A stretch of 64,000 nt of DNA, from positions 1-64,000 of the forward strand of contig DF237108.1 of the NCBI GenBank assembly GCA_000708835.1, read 5' to 3'. The stretch is from Klebsormidium nitens (Eukaryota > Streptophyta > Klebsormidiophyceae > Klebsormidiales > Klebsormidiaceae). Of the stretch, positions 12,646 to 25,900 are shown piece by piece (position 1 is the stretch's first letter; each line of letters begins with the position of its first letter). The notes below the pieces were generated by a model. The model made no database searches. It saw nothing but the letters and a program-made list of their open reading frames with translations, and was not told the DNA's origin. Both the position numbers and the translations under genes were made by a program.

Positions 12646-12840
12646 CGTACCCTGCACAGTCCTCGGTACAGCAATCAGGTTGTACAGCACGATCAAGTGT
12701 CATCACCACCGTACCTCGATCTGGTACGCAACATTGATCTGGGTAGTGGGTACCTTTAACCTACGTACCGTACCAGGCTAGCGGCTCCCGCTGTACCTAG
12801 TACCTATGTACCGGTACTCGTGACTAGTGAGTACGGTACA
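12646..12840. promoter_or_regulatory. Cluster of GTAC words
   Basis: About 14 GTAC palindromes occur in roughly 195 bases, where fewer than one is expected. GTAC is the core bound by SBP-box (SPL/CRR1) factors in green plants and algae. Whether this cluster is regulatory or a decayed simple repeat cannot be told. The next gene on the right starts at 13771. Confidence 0.35.
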
Positions 12841-13357
12841 CTCCAGGTGCTCAGGTCCAGCGTTAGGTATTGTCCGCCAGACACCGCGTCTCTGCAGGCA
12901 GGCAGTAGGAAACATCCATCATGAACGGCCAACTTTAAGTTTGAGCCATACATATCATCCTGGTTTCGCTGCACATCACCCATTATTCTTTGCCATGCAT
13001 GCAAATGATAGCTCCAAAGGCCACTGGCAAATGCTGATAGGGAACGTCAAAATGGGAATTCCCTGTAGTGTACGGTACCCTGACTGAGCAGCCAAGTTCA
13101 GAGCTCCCCTAAAATCACTGGCAGGAGCATGATAGCTGAACGGTCTGGTGAGGGATCTCCCAAGGGGCAGTGGTTGGGAACATTCTTCAGGGTCCATTAT
13201 AGAACAGGCGCCGGCGTTGAATGAGGTCTGAGAAAAGCGTGTCCCCTTTCACAAAGACGGGGAATGCGCATGTTCGGAAACGGCCGTGACGCAACCCTCA
13301 AAACGGCGGCAGCTTTGGTAGCTTGAGAGCGACTCCTGAAGGGCCAATATAAGAGCC

Positions 13358-13366
13358 CTATAAAAG
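13358..13366 (+). promoter_or_regulatory. Possible TATA box
   Basis: The word ctataaaag stands about 410 bases before the ATG at 13771. It fits a TATA box for the unknown gene downstream and would place transcription start near 13390. It overlaps a short imperfect duplication (13318-13346 and 13442-13472), so the match may be chance. Confidence 0.4.
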
Positions 13367-13770
13367 GGTTCCCCTCGCGGTTTCTTGACAGAATGAGGAT
13401 CGTTGCAAACCGCAGAATTTGGAAAGTCCCTCAGAAGCGGCCGCTTTGAAGCTAGAAGCCACTCCTGAAAAGGCTTGAGAATGCAGCACAACAGGACAAG
13501 GACAAGAATTCGAATGTGCGCCGGCACATTCTGGGTGCAAGCTAGGTCTCTTTGAGCACAGCTCCATTGGCGGGGTCTTGTTAACGCCAGGCCGCCGCTT
13601 GGCCAACAACTTGCTGACAGCTGGCGCGGTTTTGCTCAGGCTTTAACTGGTGGCTTTCAAGACAGCTTTAACAACCAGAAGGAACGGGCGAGTCCTGGGC
13701 GCCTCACATGTTCGATGCCGGGCGAAGGTGATCACAGCTGTCGCATTCCTTTCCATTCGGAGCGGCGACA

Positions 13771-16700
13771 ATGTCTCCCCCCCTTCTGACTTGCGAGCCC
13801 CGCATGCTTTCCCGGGGCCATAGAGCCAGCAGATTGACAACCCCCTTCCAGGACCGCAGGTCCAAACGATTGACGGTGACAATCCCCGAGTCAGCTGCCT
13901 GGCTTGACACACCAAACTGGTGTCAATTAGAACAGCACCTGCTGTCCCCAGACTTGGCAGCTGACTTTGACACCATTGATTTAGACACCGTTCACATAAA
14001 GCTCCCCCAAGCCACAGCCTGCGAGTCGATAAACAGTTTTTGTCCCGGGGGGGAGAGCTTGGGATCCCCAGCAGGGACACCCAGAAGCAGGGACCCCCCT
14101 GGAGAGTGGGGCGACAGCGCCGGCAGTCTGCGGGTGTTTGGAAGCGAGGTGGTGGAGAGCAGCAACTTTTTTGGGGGGGGCGCCATGGAGGAGAGCGACC
14201 CTGAGGGGGGCCCTCCAGCCAAGTGAGCTCCTTTTCTGCAAGCGGTGTCAATGCATTGACAACCTTTATCTTGGTGGGAGTTTCAATTGCACTGAGACTG
14301 AGACTTTCAATTGCACCACCTTTTTCCTGATGTTAGAATGTAGCTCCTGATAAGTTCTCGTCGAGGCGGGTTGAGTCAGAAACTGAGCTGCGCGGTGTTG
14401 GCATATGCAAATGTGCATGCTGAGATGTGCAGCTTGCATGTTGCTGCATCTGTAACACCATTTTTTTGGTGCTATGGTGTGAATGTTCTGATGAAAAGGC
14501 AGACTTGTAGCTACTGGTGTGAGCTCAAAGGAAGCCATTACCTCTCCCTTGGCATGCTTTGTCGTGAGCAAACATAGGGATACTTTTCTGCAGCATCCCT
14601 TCATCTCCTGCAAATGCTTTCTTGGTTGTCTCCCATTCAGAAGAGAAGTGTGGTCCCCTCTCACTCTTGTCACATTCTAAAGCAGCTCCATGCATGCATC
14701 CATACTCAAGAACAGCTGCTAATGCTGGTCTTCTTCTTGCATTCTAACTTTTGGGCTTTGTGCTCAGCTCTGTGATCAGCGCTTGCGTCAAAATGCCTGA
14801 GCATAACCAGGTTACACAGCATACAATAGGCTGATTTAGTATATCTCCATGCATTGCTTCCCTTGCAAAAGAAGCTTTTCTTTTTTCTTAACCTGCCCAG
14901 TGACTACCAGGTTCAAACCTTTTCACAGCCCTCTAAAAGAGGTGAAACAAAGTTTGAGTCAGTCTTTCCTGACCAGCACTTTTGCTTTGCCTCGCAGCCT
15001 ACCAAAGAGTGGCAGTCCTGGGGGAATGCAATGTGTGCCTAAAAACAGGGGTGAAAGGCCCCAAATAACATAAAGTTACGTGAGTAACATAGATTGTGCT
15101 TGGCCCCCAGCCCAGCAGGTTGTTGCAGACAAAGTGGGGGTCGAAAACAGGGGTAAAGGAACGGAATCATGATAAGAGGCTAACCAAAGTCCCGCTTTGT
15201 CTTGCAGCACAACAGAAGAAGACAGCTCCTTGTACAGCCAGTACTTGCAGGAGCTGCCAGCTGGCGCGCCACCTGCAACAGCTGGCGCACCCTTGACCAT
15301 GCCAGCTGGCATGGAGCTGGCAACAGCTGGCATGGCAGCTGCTCCACCGCTTCCGTTTGGTGACCCATACCAACAGACAGGAAGATTTCCAGCCGTCCAA
15401 GCCGTTGCCGCGGCGCCGACGTGGCGCAACCCGTACCAGGCAATAGTGGGGCAACTAGAGCTGGTGAGTGTTGCACAAAGCTTGGATTGGGACCATAAGC
15501 TCTTGCATCCAATCTGCAAAAGAGGCCTTCAAGAAGACAGGGATGAAAAAGATCTCATTGGTGGCTTGCAAATTCCCCTCTTTGAAAAAGCCTCCAGAGA
15601 AGCTAAGGGGAGAGGGTCTGCAACATATTTACAGTTGGACCTTATGCCTTGCTTGAACTTGTAGCTTTCTGATCTAGTGTGTTTATCAGCATGATTGTGA
15701 CGAATTGAGATAGTTTACATCAGTCGGTGAGAGTCAAGAGCAATTCAGACATAGCTCCTGCTCTGTTACTGCGGGCTTTCAGGTGCAGGCTAACATTGCA
15801 AAAGCTCGCCCCTCTTGCAGAGCAATTGCGATGACTTAGGCAGGGCCCTAAGTCCTTCAGAAACTGGGCAGTAGCGAAGGAACCCTTTTGCTTCTGCAAG
15901 AATTGGCTAAGCCTTGAAAGCAGTAAACAATGGCGTTTAAGCATACGCCTTGCTTGGGGGGAGTGCCGAGCCCACCAGATCTTTCAAGGGGTCCCCTTCT
16001 CTGTTCAACACCTCCAGATCCGATCAACTGCTCCAGATTGTCCACCTCCGTAACAACACATGTCGATGAAACGTGCCCTGAAACAGGTTTCCAATTCACC
16101 AAAACCACTCCTCCAATCTCATCAAACCCACTCCTTTTTGCGGTTCCCGCCTTGTACCTTCCGCCAAACTTCCTGCTCGCTCAAAAGTGGTCTATCTCAG
16201 GAATAAACTTTTACTTTGCTGAAGCTTTGGTTGGATCTTCTCGTGTAGCCTTTCCGTTTTATACCCATCTGACCATTCTTGTTATTCAACCCGTCCAGGG
16301 CCCCGGTCTTCCCGCCAGCCAAGCTTCGTTCCTGGCCACCCCCCCTGCTTTGCCCGTGTCTCTACCCCCCCTGGGCCGGGGCTTACCCCCGTTCGAGCTG
16401 CCAAATCCGCAGACGCAACGGCAAGGGGGTTTGCCCCAGCTTAGAGACCAAACGAACCTGCACAACATTTTTACCGAACTGTGGGACGTCTATGAACGCG
16501 ATGCAGACCCCACCACGAACCCCGGGCTTAACCAGCCGGTTACGTATGACCTGCGGGAGGGTTTGGGTAGGCCCCCACCTGAGGGGGGACCAAGGGGAAC
16601 CCAGGAAATGGGATCAGAGGAGTGGGCTCGGGCCCGGTAAGTTTTCCTCTCCCGTCTAGTTCCAATCGTACAGTATCTTAGTCCTCTTTGAATACCGACT

Positions 16701-19700
16701 GTTTCCCTGAATTGCATATGTTCTCCATACGTCTGTCCCGTCCCCTCGGATCCAGCTCCTTCCACTCTTTCGTCGTTCGTCCTCATTTGGTGTCCGCTTT
16801 GTATCTTGTATATCTGTACCGTGTCTGTGGTAAAATGGTTTGCATCCAACTTGTATTCGTACACCTTTCTGTACTCCTATCTGGGACAAAAGTGTTTCCA
16901 TTCTGAAGTCCATCCTCTCTCCTTGCGCTTTCAAGGACCGCTTCAAGACCTGCCTTCAAACGTGCTTCTTTCAAATGGATGAAAGGCGTCGACGTTTAGA
17001 ATTTCTACCACGGGCGACTGAATGCTGCTCATCATGTTGCAAGCTCAGAAGACTTCCAACGTACGCACACGAAGCTAGGGAGTAGACACCCACTACGGCT
17101 CAATCTCTTTTTGATTTACCCGGTCACTCAAACAACACGCCTTGTGCATCTTCTACTACTGTTTCCATCTTTCCAGATTCATCATCGCACGAACGCGCAG
17201 TAGCCCACTCCTGGCTTGTACAAAACGGTTGCCAGCTGAGGACTGAACTGGGACAGAAGCATCTCATTATTCTTCTAAACCCGCCTTTTCTTGTTTTCTC
17301 TGCAGCATCCGTCCGGGGGGATCCCTCCCGAGCCTTCGCCGCTTCCCTTCCGACCCCCCCGCGCCGATCGAACGCGCGCTCCCGCGCCGGGATCAAGAGT
17401 CGGCCGCCCTCCTCCACTTCCCCCAACTCGAGCTTCATCGCGACGTGCCGTTGTCCGACGCGGCGCTGACTGCACTCGCCATATCACTCGGTCTTTTCCG
17501 CCGCGAGGGGGATCCCCTGGGCACGCTTCCCGAGCTCGTGCCACGTGTCCCTGTGCCCGCGGGGGGGCTGCTCCCTGAGCGCTCAGCGGGGCTATCCGGC
17601 GCCGCCGGAAGAGTTTCCGACCTACCCCCGGCGGTGCTCCAAAGAGTGGCGTCCGCGCCCCCTTTGGTCGGTGCAACTCTTCCGACGCTCATCGTTCCTA
17701 CCGACCCTGCACTAGAGTCCCCGGGGGTGGTCTCAGCCGTCCAGCTGGCATCATCGGAGGGCAGCCCAGCCGCCACGTCGACGCCCGCCAAGCGGCCGAG
17801 GAAGCGGACTGCGAGAGGGAGGGCCAACGAGGGACAACTAGAGAAGGCTCCGTCTCTGAAGCGGCCGCCCAGCCCAACGCCAAACGCTCTCAGAGACCCG
17901 GAAGATAACCCGCCGCAAAACCCGGGCGCGGCGGCGGACCCAGCTAACTTGGCGCCAAACCGGACGGTCAGCGGGTGGTCCGTACAGAGCCTGGATGATC
18001 CCCGGGCCGACATTGGAGGTCAGGACACGCGGCGCCCTCTGAAGAAGCCACGTGACGTCTCCCCGGGCGGGGGTGCGACGATGTCCGCGCACTCCAGTGG
18101 GGGGGCAAGCGCTGCAGGGAGCCTCAGCAAGTCGGCGGCCCCCCCCGAGAGCGAGGGGCCGAGGGAGAGACAGGAGGAGAGGGCGCGTAAGAGAAGCGCG
18201 CGCAGAAGTCTGTGAGTCGCTTTCCAATCACGCACTTAGTTTAGCTGAAGGTTGGTTTTTTACTAAGCTAAGATACCGAACAAGAGGGGCTGAAGAGATG
18301 CACGGGTCAACCGAAACCGCGCTTCTGACAAAAGCTGGCGAGTCGCTTCAGATTCCGAGGGGAGCTCTTACTGTATGCTCTCTCCTTTTCTGCTTGGTTC
18401 CCGACGAGTCCTCTGGGGAATTTTTTGTCTGTTTTCAGTCTCGTCTTGACTCGCTCCCGTCAGACTCCCGCCCGGTTTGCAAGTGCCTTTCGGCAAGTCC
18501 GCCTTATGTCTCTCCAATCGCTTGCAGACTCCTTCTCTTCTTCCTTATTTCCTCTGCCATTGGTCGTCTTCTGCCTAAACACTCTGTCCGTCTTGTGCCT
18601 TTCAAAAGTGACCCTACGTTCTCGGCCTCCCCACTTCGTTCTTATATTCTGACTTCCTCTTGTTGCTTCTTCCGTTTCTTTTCTTCTACCATCGTGCAAT
18701 GTCGCGCGCACCGTTTGCGCAGGCCGCGCGAGCAGTGCGCGCGCAAACCTATTTTCTTTATAAGCCCAGGACGTCCGCGCGCTCTTTGCTTCCTTCTCCT
18801 CCCCCAATGCGCCCCTTCCACTTTATCTCCGTATGCAACGCACGGAACCTCAGTCAAGACGGAGTGCGCTACCCTTCCTCCTTAAAGCGCGCGCGTTTCA
18901 TGTCTGTTTGAAGCCCCATCCTCTCCATCGCGCGACCTCCCTTTTGAGCCACGCGCATTCCCTTTTGCCAACACGAAGCGGTCTTCCTGTCCTTCCAAAA
19001 GCGCGCGCGTTTTGTTCGTCCATAGCTGCGCCTCAACCTCCCGATGCGCGGCATCATTTTGAGTCCCGCGCACTCTCCCCTACAGGCTGGACAAGCTGCG
19101 CAACAAGACGTGCGGCTGTAAGCAGGACTGGCCCGACGACATGCAGAAGCTGTTCGACCTGTCACAGAAGCAGTCGAACGACCTCCGCTCTCTGCGCGGA
19201 CAGCTGGACCACGCGAACCGCCGCGACTCCCTGCAGGTGGGTCGCCGACTTTTTCGGTGACACATTTCAGCCTAGCCCGAGCAACCTCTTACTTCCTCGT
19301 GTCACTTGCTTTATTTTTCGACGGGTGGAGTTGGGTCTGGTGGGTAGAGTGAGTGCGGGTGCGGAGCGCGTTTGATTTACGGTTTGCAGTTCGGTTTGAC
19401 GAAGGTTCTGCTTTCCTGTCGTACCTCATATTGTCGAAACCGTATGTTTCCGGTCCGACGCTGAAGCTAGTACTGAAATCCACCGGCTGACCTTGTACAG
19501 GTGGTCTGGTCACAGGCACGTTCAGCAATTATCATTCCTGTTTAAGTGCTTTAATTTCCTCGGCTTTGGTTCTTGTGTTCGACTTCTCGCCTCGTTCTTC
19601 GCTCCGTCCAGCCTCCCGAGTCCAGCTTTCTATAGCCTGGCAAGCAAGAGCTTTTCCAAACCTTTGGTTTAGGTTTTCGTCGTAATCTGGGTTTAGGTTT

Positions 19701-20073
19701 CCTCTGTATCTGAAGTTTCGATGGAAAGTCCTCGAGTGAGCTACCCCAAACTTTAGAAGCTGAGGCCTTCGCGATTTACCACGTGCAGACGCAGGAGATC
19801 GAAGCGCTCCAAAGCGCCGTCGCAGATCTGCAGCGAGCGCTCGACGCCGCGCGCGCGCAGCGCGCGCGCCAGGGGGCCGTTCCGGCGGCGCCCGGGGAGG
19901 GGGCGGCCCAGCCGCGCGCTAATGAGGGCGGCGCGCGCGGGCCTGTGGAAGCGCGCGCGATGGAAGATGCTCGCGCGCCTGGGGCCCGGCGTAGGGAGGA
20001 TCCCCCGGCGGAGGGCAGGGGGGCCCGGTCGAGTGAGGAAGAGTCGAGCAAAGGCCCCCGTTCGAAATGGTAG
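13771..20073 (+). CDS. Unrecognised protein, probably nuclear, with C-terminal coiled coil
   Basis: Six exons with agreeing phases: 13771-14222, 15208-15463, 16299-16636, 17306-18211, 19086-19236 and 19789-20073, about 795 residues. No known domain was recognised. The middle is proline- and alanine-rich; exon 2 has imperfect repeats built on AGAP and TAGM words. Exon 4 contains basic clusters (KRPRKRTARGR, RKRSARR) that look like nuclear localisation signals. Exon 5 begins with a cysteine pair (TCGCKQDW) and runs into a heptad-like helix across exons 5 and 6 (LSQKQSNDLRSLRGQLDHA, then IEALQSAVADLQRALD). The tail is alanine/arginine-rich and charged. The start is the first ATG in frame; more upstream exons are possible. 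A nuclear scaffold or transcription-related role is a guess from composition only. Confidence 0.65.
18720..19085 (+). repeat. Degenerate tandem array with GCGCGCGC words inside an intron
   Basis: Units of about 110 bases recur before exon 5 of the unknown gene. Each carries a gcgcgcg run, a T-rich stretch and an atgcg or acgcg word, for example near 18890-18995 and 19000-19085. No clear similarity to the adjacent exon was seen, unlike the echo ladders elsewhere. Confidence 0.5.
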
Positions 20074-22974
20074 ACGTCGAAATGTTGAAGAGGTAGGCGC
20101 AGACCATGCTTGGCACAGTTGACGTCACTTAGGAGGCGGAGTGAGATGATTGGAGGTATAATATAAGTGGAATTCTGCCAGCAAGGTCAAGCTGACGTAA
20201 GGCTTACGTCAGCCGTTTGCCCATGCTCTGGGCCGCTCATCGAGGGCGCGCATTGAGCTTCGGCTCAGTAGGAGAAAGGTGCGAGAAGACCCGATAGGTG
20301 GGGATACGCGCAGGATTGCCCGAACCTTCTGGTGGGCTCAGAAAATGGGTTCTAAAAATGAGTGGAACTGAACACTGTTTCGAAGTAGAGACGCCCGGAG
20401 GGCGTAAAGCGGCCCGGGGGAAGGATTAGGGGACGCGCGCGCGCACCTTGGAGCGCGCGAGGTCTGCGCAATTCGCGCACCAGCTGGATGCACGTACGCT
20501 CGCGTGCGCGAAGCGATTGCGCAGCTATTGGAGGGGAAGACGTACGTAGTTGGATACGAGCTTATTAACCATATCAGCCGTTGATATCTTGACCCATTTT
20601 GGGTCCAGTAGTGTTGGTTAGTGTTTGCTTGTTTGTGGAACCAGAGCACAGTACCGTGGTCGCTATTACAGTAGTATAGGAGTCGTCGCTTTAGGGCGGC
20701 CATTGTGTAGCGCACAATGAGCATAGTGGATTTGCGGCAGTGGGCGGACACGTGGCGCTTTTCCAGAAAAGCCGAGCGCTGCCCCTCTGGGCTGGTGCCA
20801 CGTGGCTCGCGCCCACTTGCAGGGGAGTTGAGCGCAACAGTCAGACAGGGTACGTTTAGCCGCTCGTCAGTCGCACTAATCTGGAGGGTGCCAGTCCGCG
20901 CAATGAAGGCGGGTTGAGCGAGTATTAGGTACGTGTCTTCGTAAATAGATCGTTTGAGTCAACTGTAGATATCTGGCGCCTTTTTAATGATGCGCCCATA
21001 GTAGGTACCTTAATGCACGTCCAGGTTGTGTCTGGTCAAAGGGCAGTCACTCTTGTCAGCGCTGAAAAGGTTTGCCCGCACGTTGCAACCAAGACTTCAA
21101 AGCAAGCAGGCATAGGAGCGTTGGCAAAAAGGATCTCCATCGATAGCCCCAATTCAGCCAGAGCCTGGACCTTGACATTCTGCATTCTGCATGATTATAA
21201 GAAAGGCATTCAATATCAGTTGCATCAGGTCATTCAAACCTGCATCGATCCTTGATACTAACTACTTAAACTTAGTCTCACGTCTATCATATTAGTCGGG
21301 CATGGCAGTTCCAGATAATCAACGCATGTATTGCCGCGCACTATAGCTATACTAACCGTCGTGGATCATGTGCAGATTGTAGCCTTTCATCACGTGTCAT
21401 GGTGCTCATGTGTCAATCAAGCTCAATCGTCTGTTAGGAGTGCAAGTTGTCTCCTGCTTCTTAAGTGTATATTTAGAAGGCCGCAAAGCTTGCCAGGCTA
21501 TAACAGATGCGCCACGGGCCACGGCCAGCTTGATCGCGACGTCGGTTTCATAAAGCATGTAGTTGAGCGCGCGCATATGTAGGATATGCTCTTTCACATG
21601 CAATCACTTTGTTCAATAAATTGCTCATGTAAAAGTCTCTGGCGTGCGACGACTCAAAGCTCAAGACTTATTGCCGCGAGCGTGCGGCCCCCACGGGCCT
21701 GTTTCTAGCCCGTGCGATAACATAGGGCCCTCAAGTGATCCGACCTCTACGATCGAAGGCTCAGGCATGTACCGTACATACATCACATGCATGCAGTCGA
21801 TCTAGATATTGTTTGCGCTACCTACGGTGTGTGGCACAGCGGCCAAATGTCAGCTTGATAAAGTACCATGACGTTGCCGGGTTGCATATTGGCTTGCCTC
21901 TTTACTCTTAGTAAAGAGAGCGCTACAGTATTTGGGGAACGTCGCGGTTCGGGCGACACTGTACGACGCCGCGGTGCGGGGCCCTGAGTGACCCCAGTCT
22001 GCGCTGAATTTTGGACCTGGCTGGCGTTCGACGGAAAACGTACAGCAAAGCCGAAACAGATTGGCACACCCTTATGGCCACTTCGTTTTAGACTCCCTCG
22101 CGCGGCTGCATCGAAACTGCCTCGCCATCGAATGCGCCCGCGTAGCCGCTCGAATGAACCCAACGTAACGCTGTAACGCCCTTCGAAGTCTAATTCTCGG
22201 TGTCGGTCACTTTGGGGCCCCTAACTTGGGGCAGTCTGACCGGGTGACACAGTGTGCTACTACGTATGGTTGATCCATGCACGAAGGTCGGGTCTCAAAT
22301 ACCGGCCTAAGAGTCAGCCTGAAACCCGATGAATGAAAAACCACGGTTTGCATCGATGAGAGGCAAGCCCCCGCCGCCTCTCCGAGGCGGGCCGGTCATG
22401 TTTTACTGGCCGGCCGGGCCGCCCAAGATCATGATTGCGCAATGGTGTGGGCAGTGGTTATAGTGGCAAACACGCTCGACCGGGCCAGGTCTCCTTTCAG
22501 CATGTGCGGTCGCTCTGCTGCCCCAATCACTGAGGCGTTATAAGTATGATCGGACAAGACGGGGAACTCTGTAGCTTGGCGGTTTCGTGCTGCGCAGACA
22601 GCCGTTGTCAATCCTAGGGTGGGCCAATGAGGCAGCTTCAGATTCAAACGTGAGTAAGAGGATACTCACTCACACGCTCGCATACTAGCGTGCTGACAAC
22701 CAACCTTGTCATGCTCGTTTGGAAGTTAGACTGCTGGGTACCATCTCCTCCGCTGTATGTGGGAGGCTCACCAATAGAAACGGTTTGTCAACCGATAAAG
22801 TAAGGTGAATTGCTCTAGATAACCAGATCACAACATTGTGACAACTGTACCGTGCTGCTTGTCCATATACAACATGCACTTCACAAATCACATAGACGAC
22901 GAAAACTTTCAGGTTGCCCTAGCTATTATACATGTGCAAACGAATGTATAATCAACACGGTTTGCGAGCTTCTC
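20074..22974. other. Intergenic stretch between convergent genes
   Basis: This lies between the 3' ends of the unknown plus-strand gene and the minus-strand hydrolase. It has GC-rich patches with GCGCGCGC words (20430-20520) and a perfect palindrome at 20190-20212. No open frame with a recognisable product was found. Confidence 0.45.
20190..20212. promoter_or_regulatory. Perfect 23-base palindrome containing two TGACGTAA sites
   Basis: An 11-base arm gctgacgtaag is mirrored around a single g. Each arm has the TGACGT core bound by plant bZIP (TGA/CRE-type) factors. A TATA-like word (tataatataag, 20156-20166) and a TGACGTCA octamer (20120-20127) lie just upstream. No gene was found to the right to go with it, so it may be a promoter remnant or a non-coding transcript start. 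Confidence 0.4.
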
Positions 22975-25900
22975 TCAATCCAATAAATGGTGCACCCACT
23001 CCTCAAGGAACCCGGGCGATCCATACCAGACTCGCGAACCCCTAGCATTTCCGTTTTCAGTGCTCTCAACGACTCCCACGGGCGAATGATACACGCCGTC
23101 GAGCGTCACGTTGACGGCGCCCTCGAGATGCGCGCTCTGCTCTGGAACCACTCCATCGCCCCACGCCTCCGGGTCGCCGCAAACCTGCAAAACAACCGTC
23201 TTTCAACAGCCAAAAAGATTGGCGAAAAAAGAGAAATAGCGTCTTTGCAATATGCATCAGAATGCAGGAATCGTTGTCGTGAGTTAAGAACCTGAAAGCA
23301 AAGAAAGGTTTATCCTTCTTTGTTAGAGATTGTAATCGCTACTATTTTAGAAACTGTTTCGAGGCATTTCTTATTGCTTGGAAGGTTACCGAACATCTCG
23401 CGGCATGGCTAATCAAGACGTTCGCTACCAATGCACACTCTACGAGGAAGTTAGACAAAAGTAAAGCACGAGGAGATTGTGAGCTTGTCGGATCGAAAGC
23501 AGGTCCTCCGTCTTCCATTACAAAAGAGAGCGCATAACTTTCTGGTAAACGCGGCGTTTTCAAGTTCAAAGTGTTTGCCACGGCCATAGAATAGTCTTGA
23601 AAGCAAGGCAAGATCAGGGGATTCACGCCTAAACGCGGATGTTCATTCGGTAGGTTCAGAATGGCTTCAGAGATTACTTTTCCCGACGATTCGCACGCTA
23701 CAACAAATGGAGATGATCCAAGCAAAGAAAGGGAATCGCTAAGAGCACGCAAACAGCTTTGGGGACTCCCTCTGAAGGAGCGTGCAAACCCTAACCCTCT
23801 ACGGTTTAACATAAACGTTTGCTGTGGTCCCCTCCTTGCCAAACCGTCGCCTTGGCCCTCGCTTAACCGACTCAAAGCCCTCCGTGTGGCAACCATAGCG
23901 CCGCTGGAAATCTAAGAGAACCTCTGCGGTGACAAAGAATCGTTCCAACAAAAATGGGGTTAGCAAAATCCGGTGCGCTCACCTGCTTGTAACCCTGCCC
24001 GACAACTTTCCGGTTCCACGTCGACGGTCCTGCAGCCCCCTCGCCTAGGGGCCCCGTTCCCTCGGAAAGGCCACCCCCGGCCAGCGTGCTTGCTGCTTCT
24101 GTAGCTGTGGCGACCACCGCACTGCCAGCGCCAGAAATGGTCGCCCCAACGCCGTGCTCGGGCTCCGAATCACCGTCGAAGAACCTCGCGCCTTTGATGT
24201 ACCTGGTAAAACAAAGCAGCCGCTCAATCTGAAGGTTTAAAGCGATGCTGTGCGTGCGGCGTCTGTTAGATGACCCCGACGCCCACTGGAGTCCTATTTT
24301 TAAAGTCAATATTCGGAGGTGGGAGGTGGAAGGTGGGAGGATCTGAGCTTCGTCCCCAGTCGCAGGTGAAAGAAGGAACCAGAAGGCCTGTAAGTAGGCT
24401 TAGTAGACACCTCAGCGTCCTCTGAAGTACTGGAGGGTTGGGTTTTGATTGGGGCAGAACTGCTTTTAAAATGCTCGACGATCCTTTAGGACAGAGACTT
24501 AAGTAACTTAGAAGTACGAGTAGAGAAACGGATCCCTCTGTAAATTGTTCAGGCATCGACCTTTCTGGGAACCTTCATCAATCGCGGTAAATATCGTCTT
24601 CCGGAGCCCACGAGGTTGTCAGCTTGTGGTCACAGAGTGCCAGATCGCCATGTTACACAAGGGTTTTCCTCTTACGAAACTGGCAAACATTCATGAAATA
24701 GAGTACCCTTCCGGATCTAAACCCGTGACATTTCGATTTCGATCCGGGTCAACCACCTTAACATTGGCAGGCGTTATCAGACACGTTCCATAAGTACATG
24801 ACCCTTACTTCTGTAGATCCAGAGCCACGACAGCTTTGACAACAGCTCCGACTTAAGCTAGCGAGTTAGGGTCGGAAGAACTCACCTCCCAGCAATGCAC
24901 ACATACTTGACCTCATCATGAAAAGCTCCCGGGCAATTGTCCTCCACGTGGTATAGCAGCCCCCGGGTCTGATCAAACACCCCGGGGATCCCCCTGGGAG
25001 GCGGCAGGTGCGGGCTCCCGAGACTGACGAGCGCTGCCACGTCAGCGGTCCCAAACTCGGCCAGGTAAACCCGCGCGAGCCAGCCCCCGGCAGAGTGTGC
25101 GAGGAGTGTCACTTGAGAACTGTCTGTCTGCGCTTTTGCGGACGCAATCGCATCTCTGATGCGATCGAGATACCTAGATGAGGAAGAGGACAGAGTTTGA
25201 CAAGCGGGCTTGTCTGTCTGCCGTGTTAAGTTTCTGCGCAGAGGTTGCGCTGATGCGCATTGGTATACCTAGTGCTCATGAAAATGATCGGAACTCTTTT
25301 GTAAAGATAACCTACGGTTGACGCAGTAGTTCTGCTCGATGACTTGCAACAAAAAAATCAGCCCTGAGACTAGGGCAACCGATAAGGATGGAAGCACACT
25401 TGCCCTACTGACTTCCAGGCATCCCATCCAAAGATTCTTTCAGTAGTAAGAGTGAACACATTGCCATCAGCCATCCCGTCCATTCATAGCGATGATTGTT
25501 CCAGTGCCGACAACCAGAAAATAGCTGTCCGTTCCGGTGGACTTTTCACGATCTAAGTAGTGGCATTAAATGCTTACGAGACATAACTAATTTGGTACAG
25601 AAATTTTAAAAACATACCAGTCCAAGACGGGCCGCGGCTTCAATTCTCCTCTCCAGTACGCTCCATCCAACAGGCCTGCAGCATTCCGCAGCCAATCAGG
25701 GCGCGACACCTGGGCCGTGACGGCTGTCAACCCGTGCTTTGCTAAGTCTTGCTCGAGCTTGGCATAGTCTCCAGTGTTGTTTCCCAAACCCTGCACATTG
25801 GGCAGGGCGGCCATAATCAGCGAGGAGACGCACAACCTTAGCATGTGATGGGGGGAGTAAAGGTGAGTTGCAGAAGCTTGGTGCAGTAGAAGCTTCTCTG

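Larger units (their letters stand above)
7485..13357. other. Gene-poor stretch between CDKF and the unknown nuclear protein
   Basis: No open frame here has a recognisable domain or a convincing series of splice sites. The stretch holds a tRNA-like sequence on the minus strand (10178-10250), a short tandem repeat (11127-11160) and a GTAC-rich cluster (12646-12840). It is probably intergenic DNA with decayed mobile elements, but no element end could be fixed. Confidence 0.5.

Noticed and set aside
17435-18013. Long open frames on the minus strand opposite exon 4 of the unknown gene
   Set aside because: They mirror a GC-rich coding exon; such antisense frames are expected from composition, and the plus-strand frame fits the splice phases.
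23342-23896. 184-residue minus-strand open frame inside the hydrolase intron
   Set aside because: No recognisable domain and no splice signals joining it in phase; exons 4 and 5 of the hydrolase join correctly without it.
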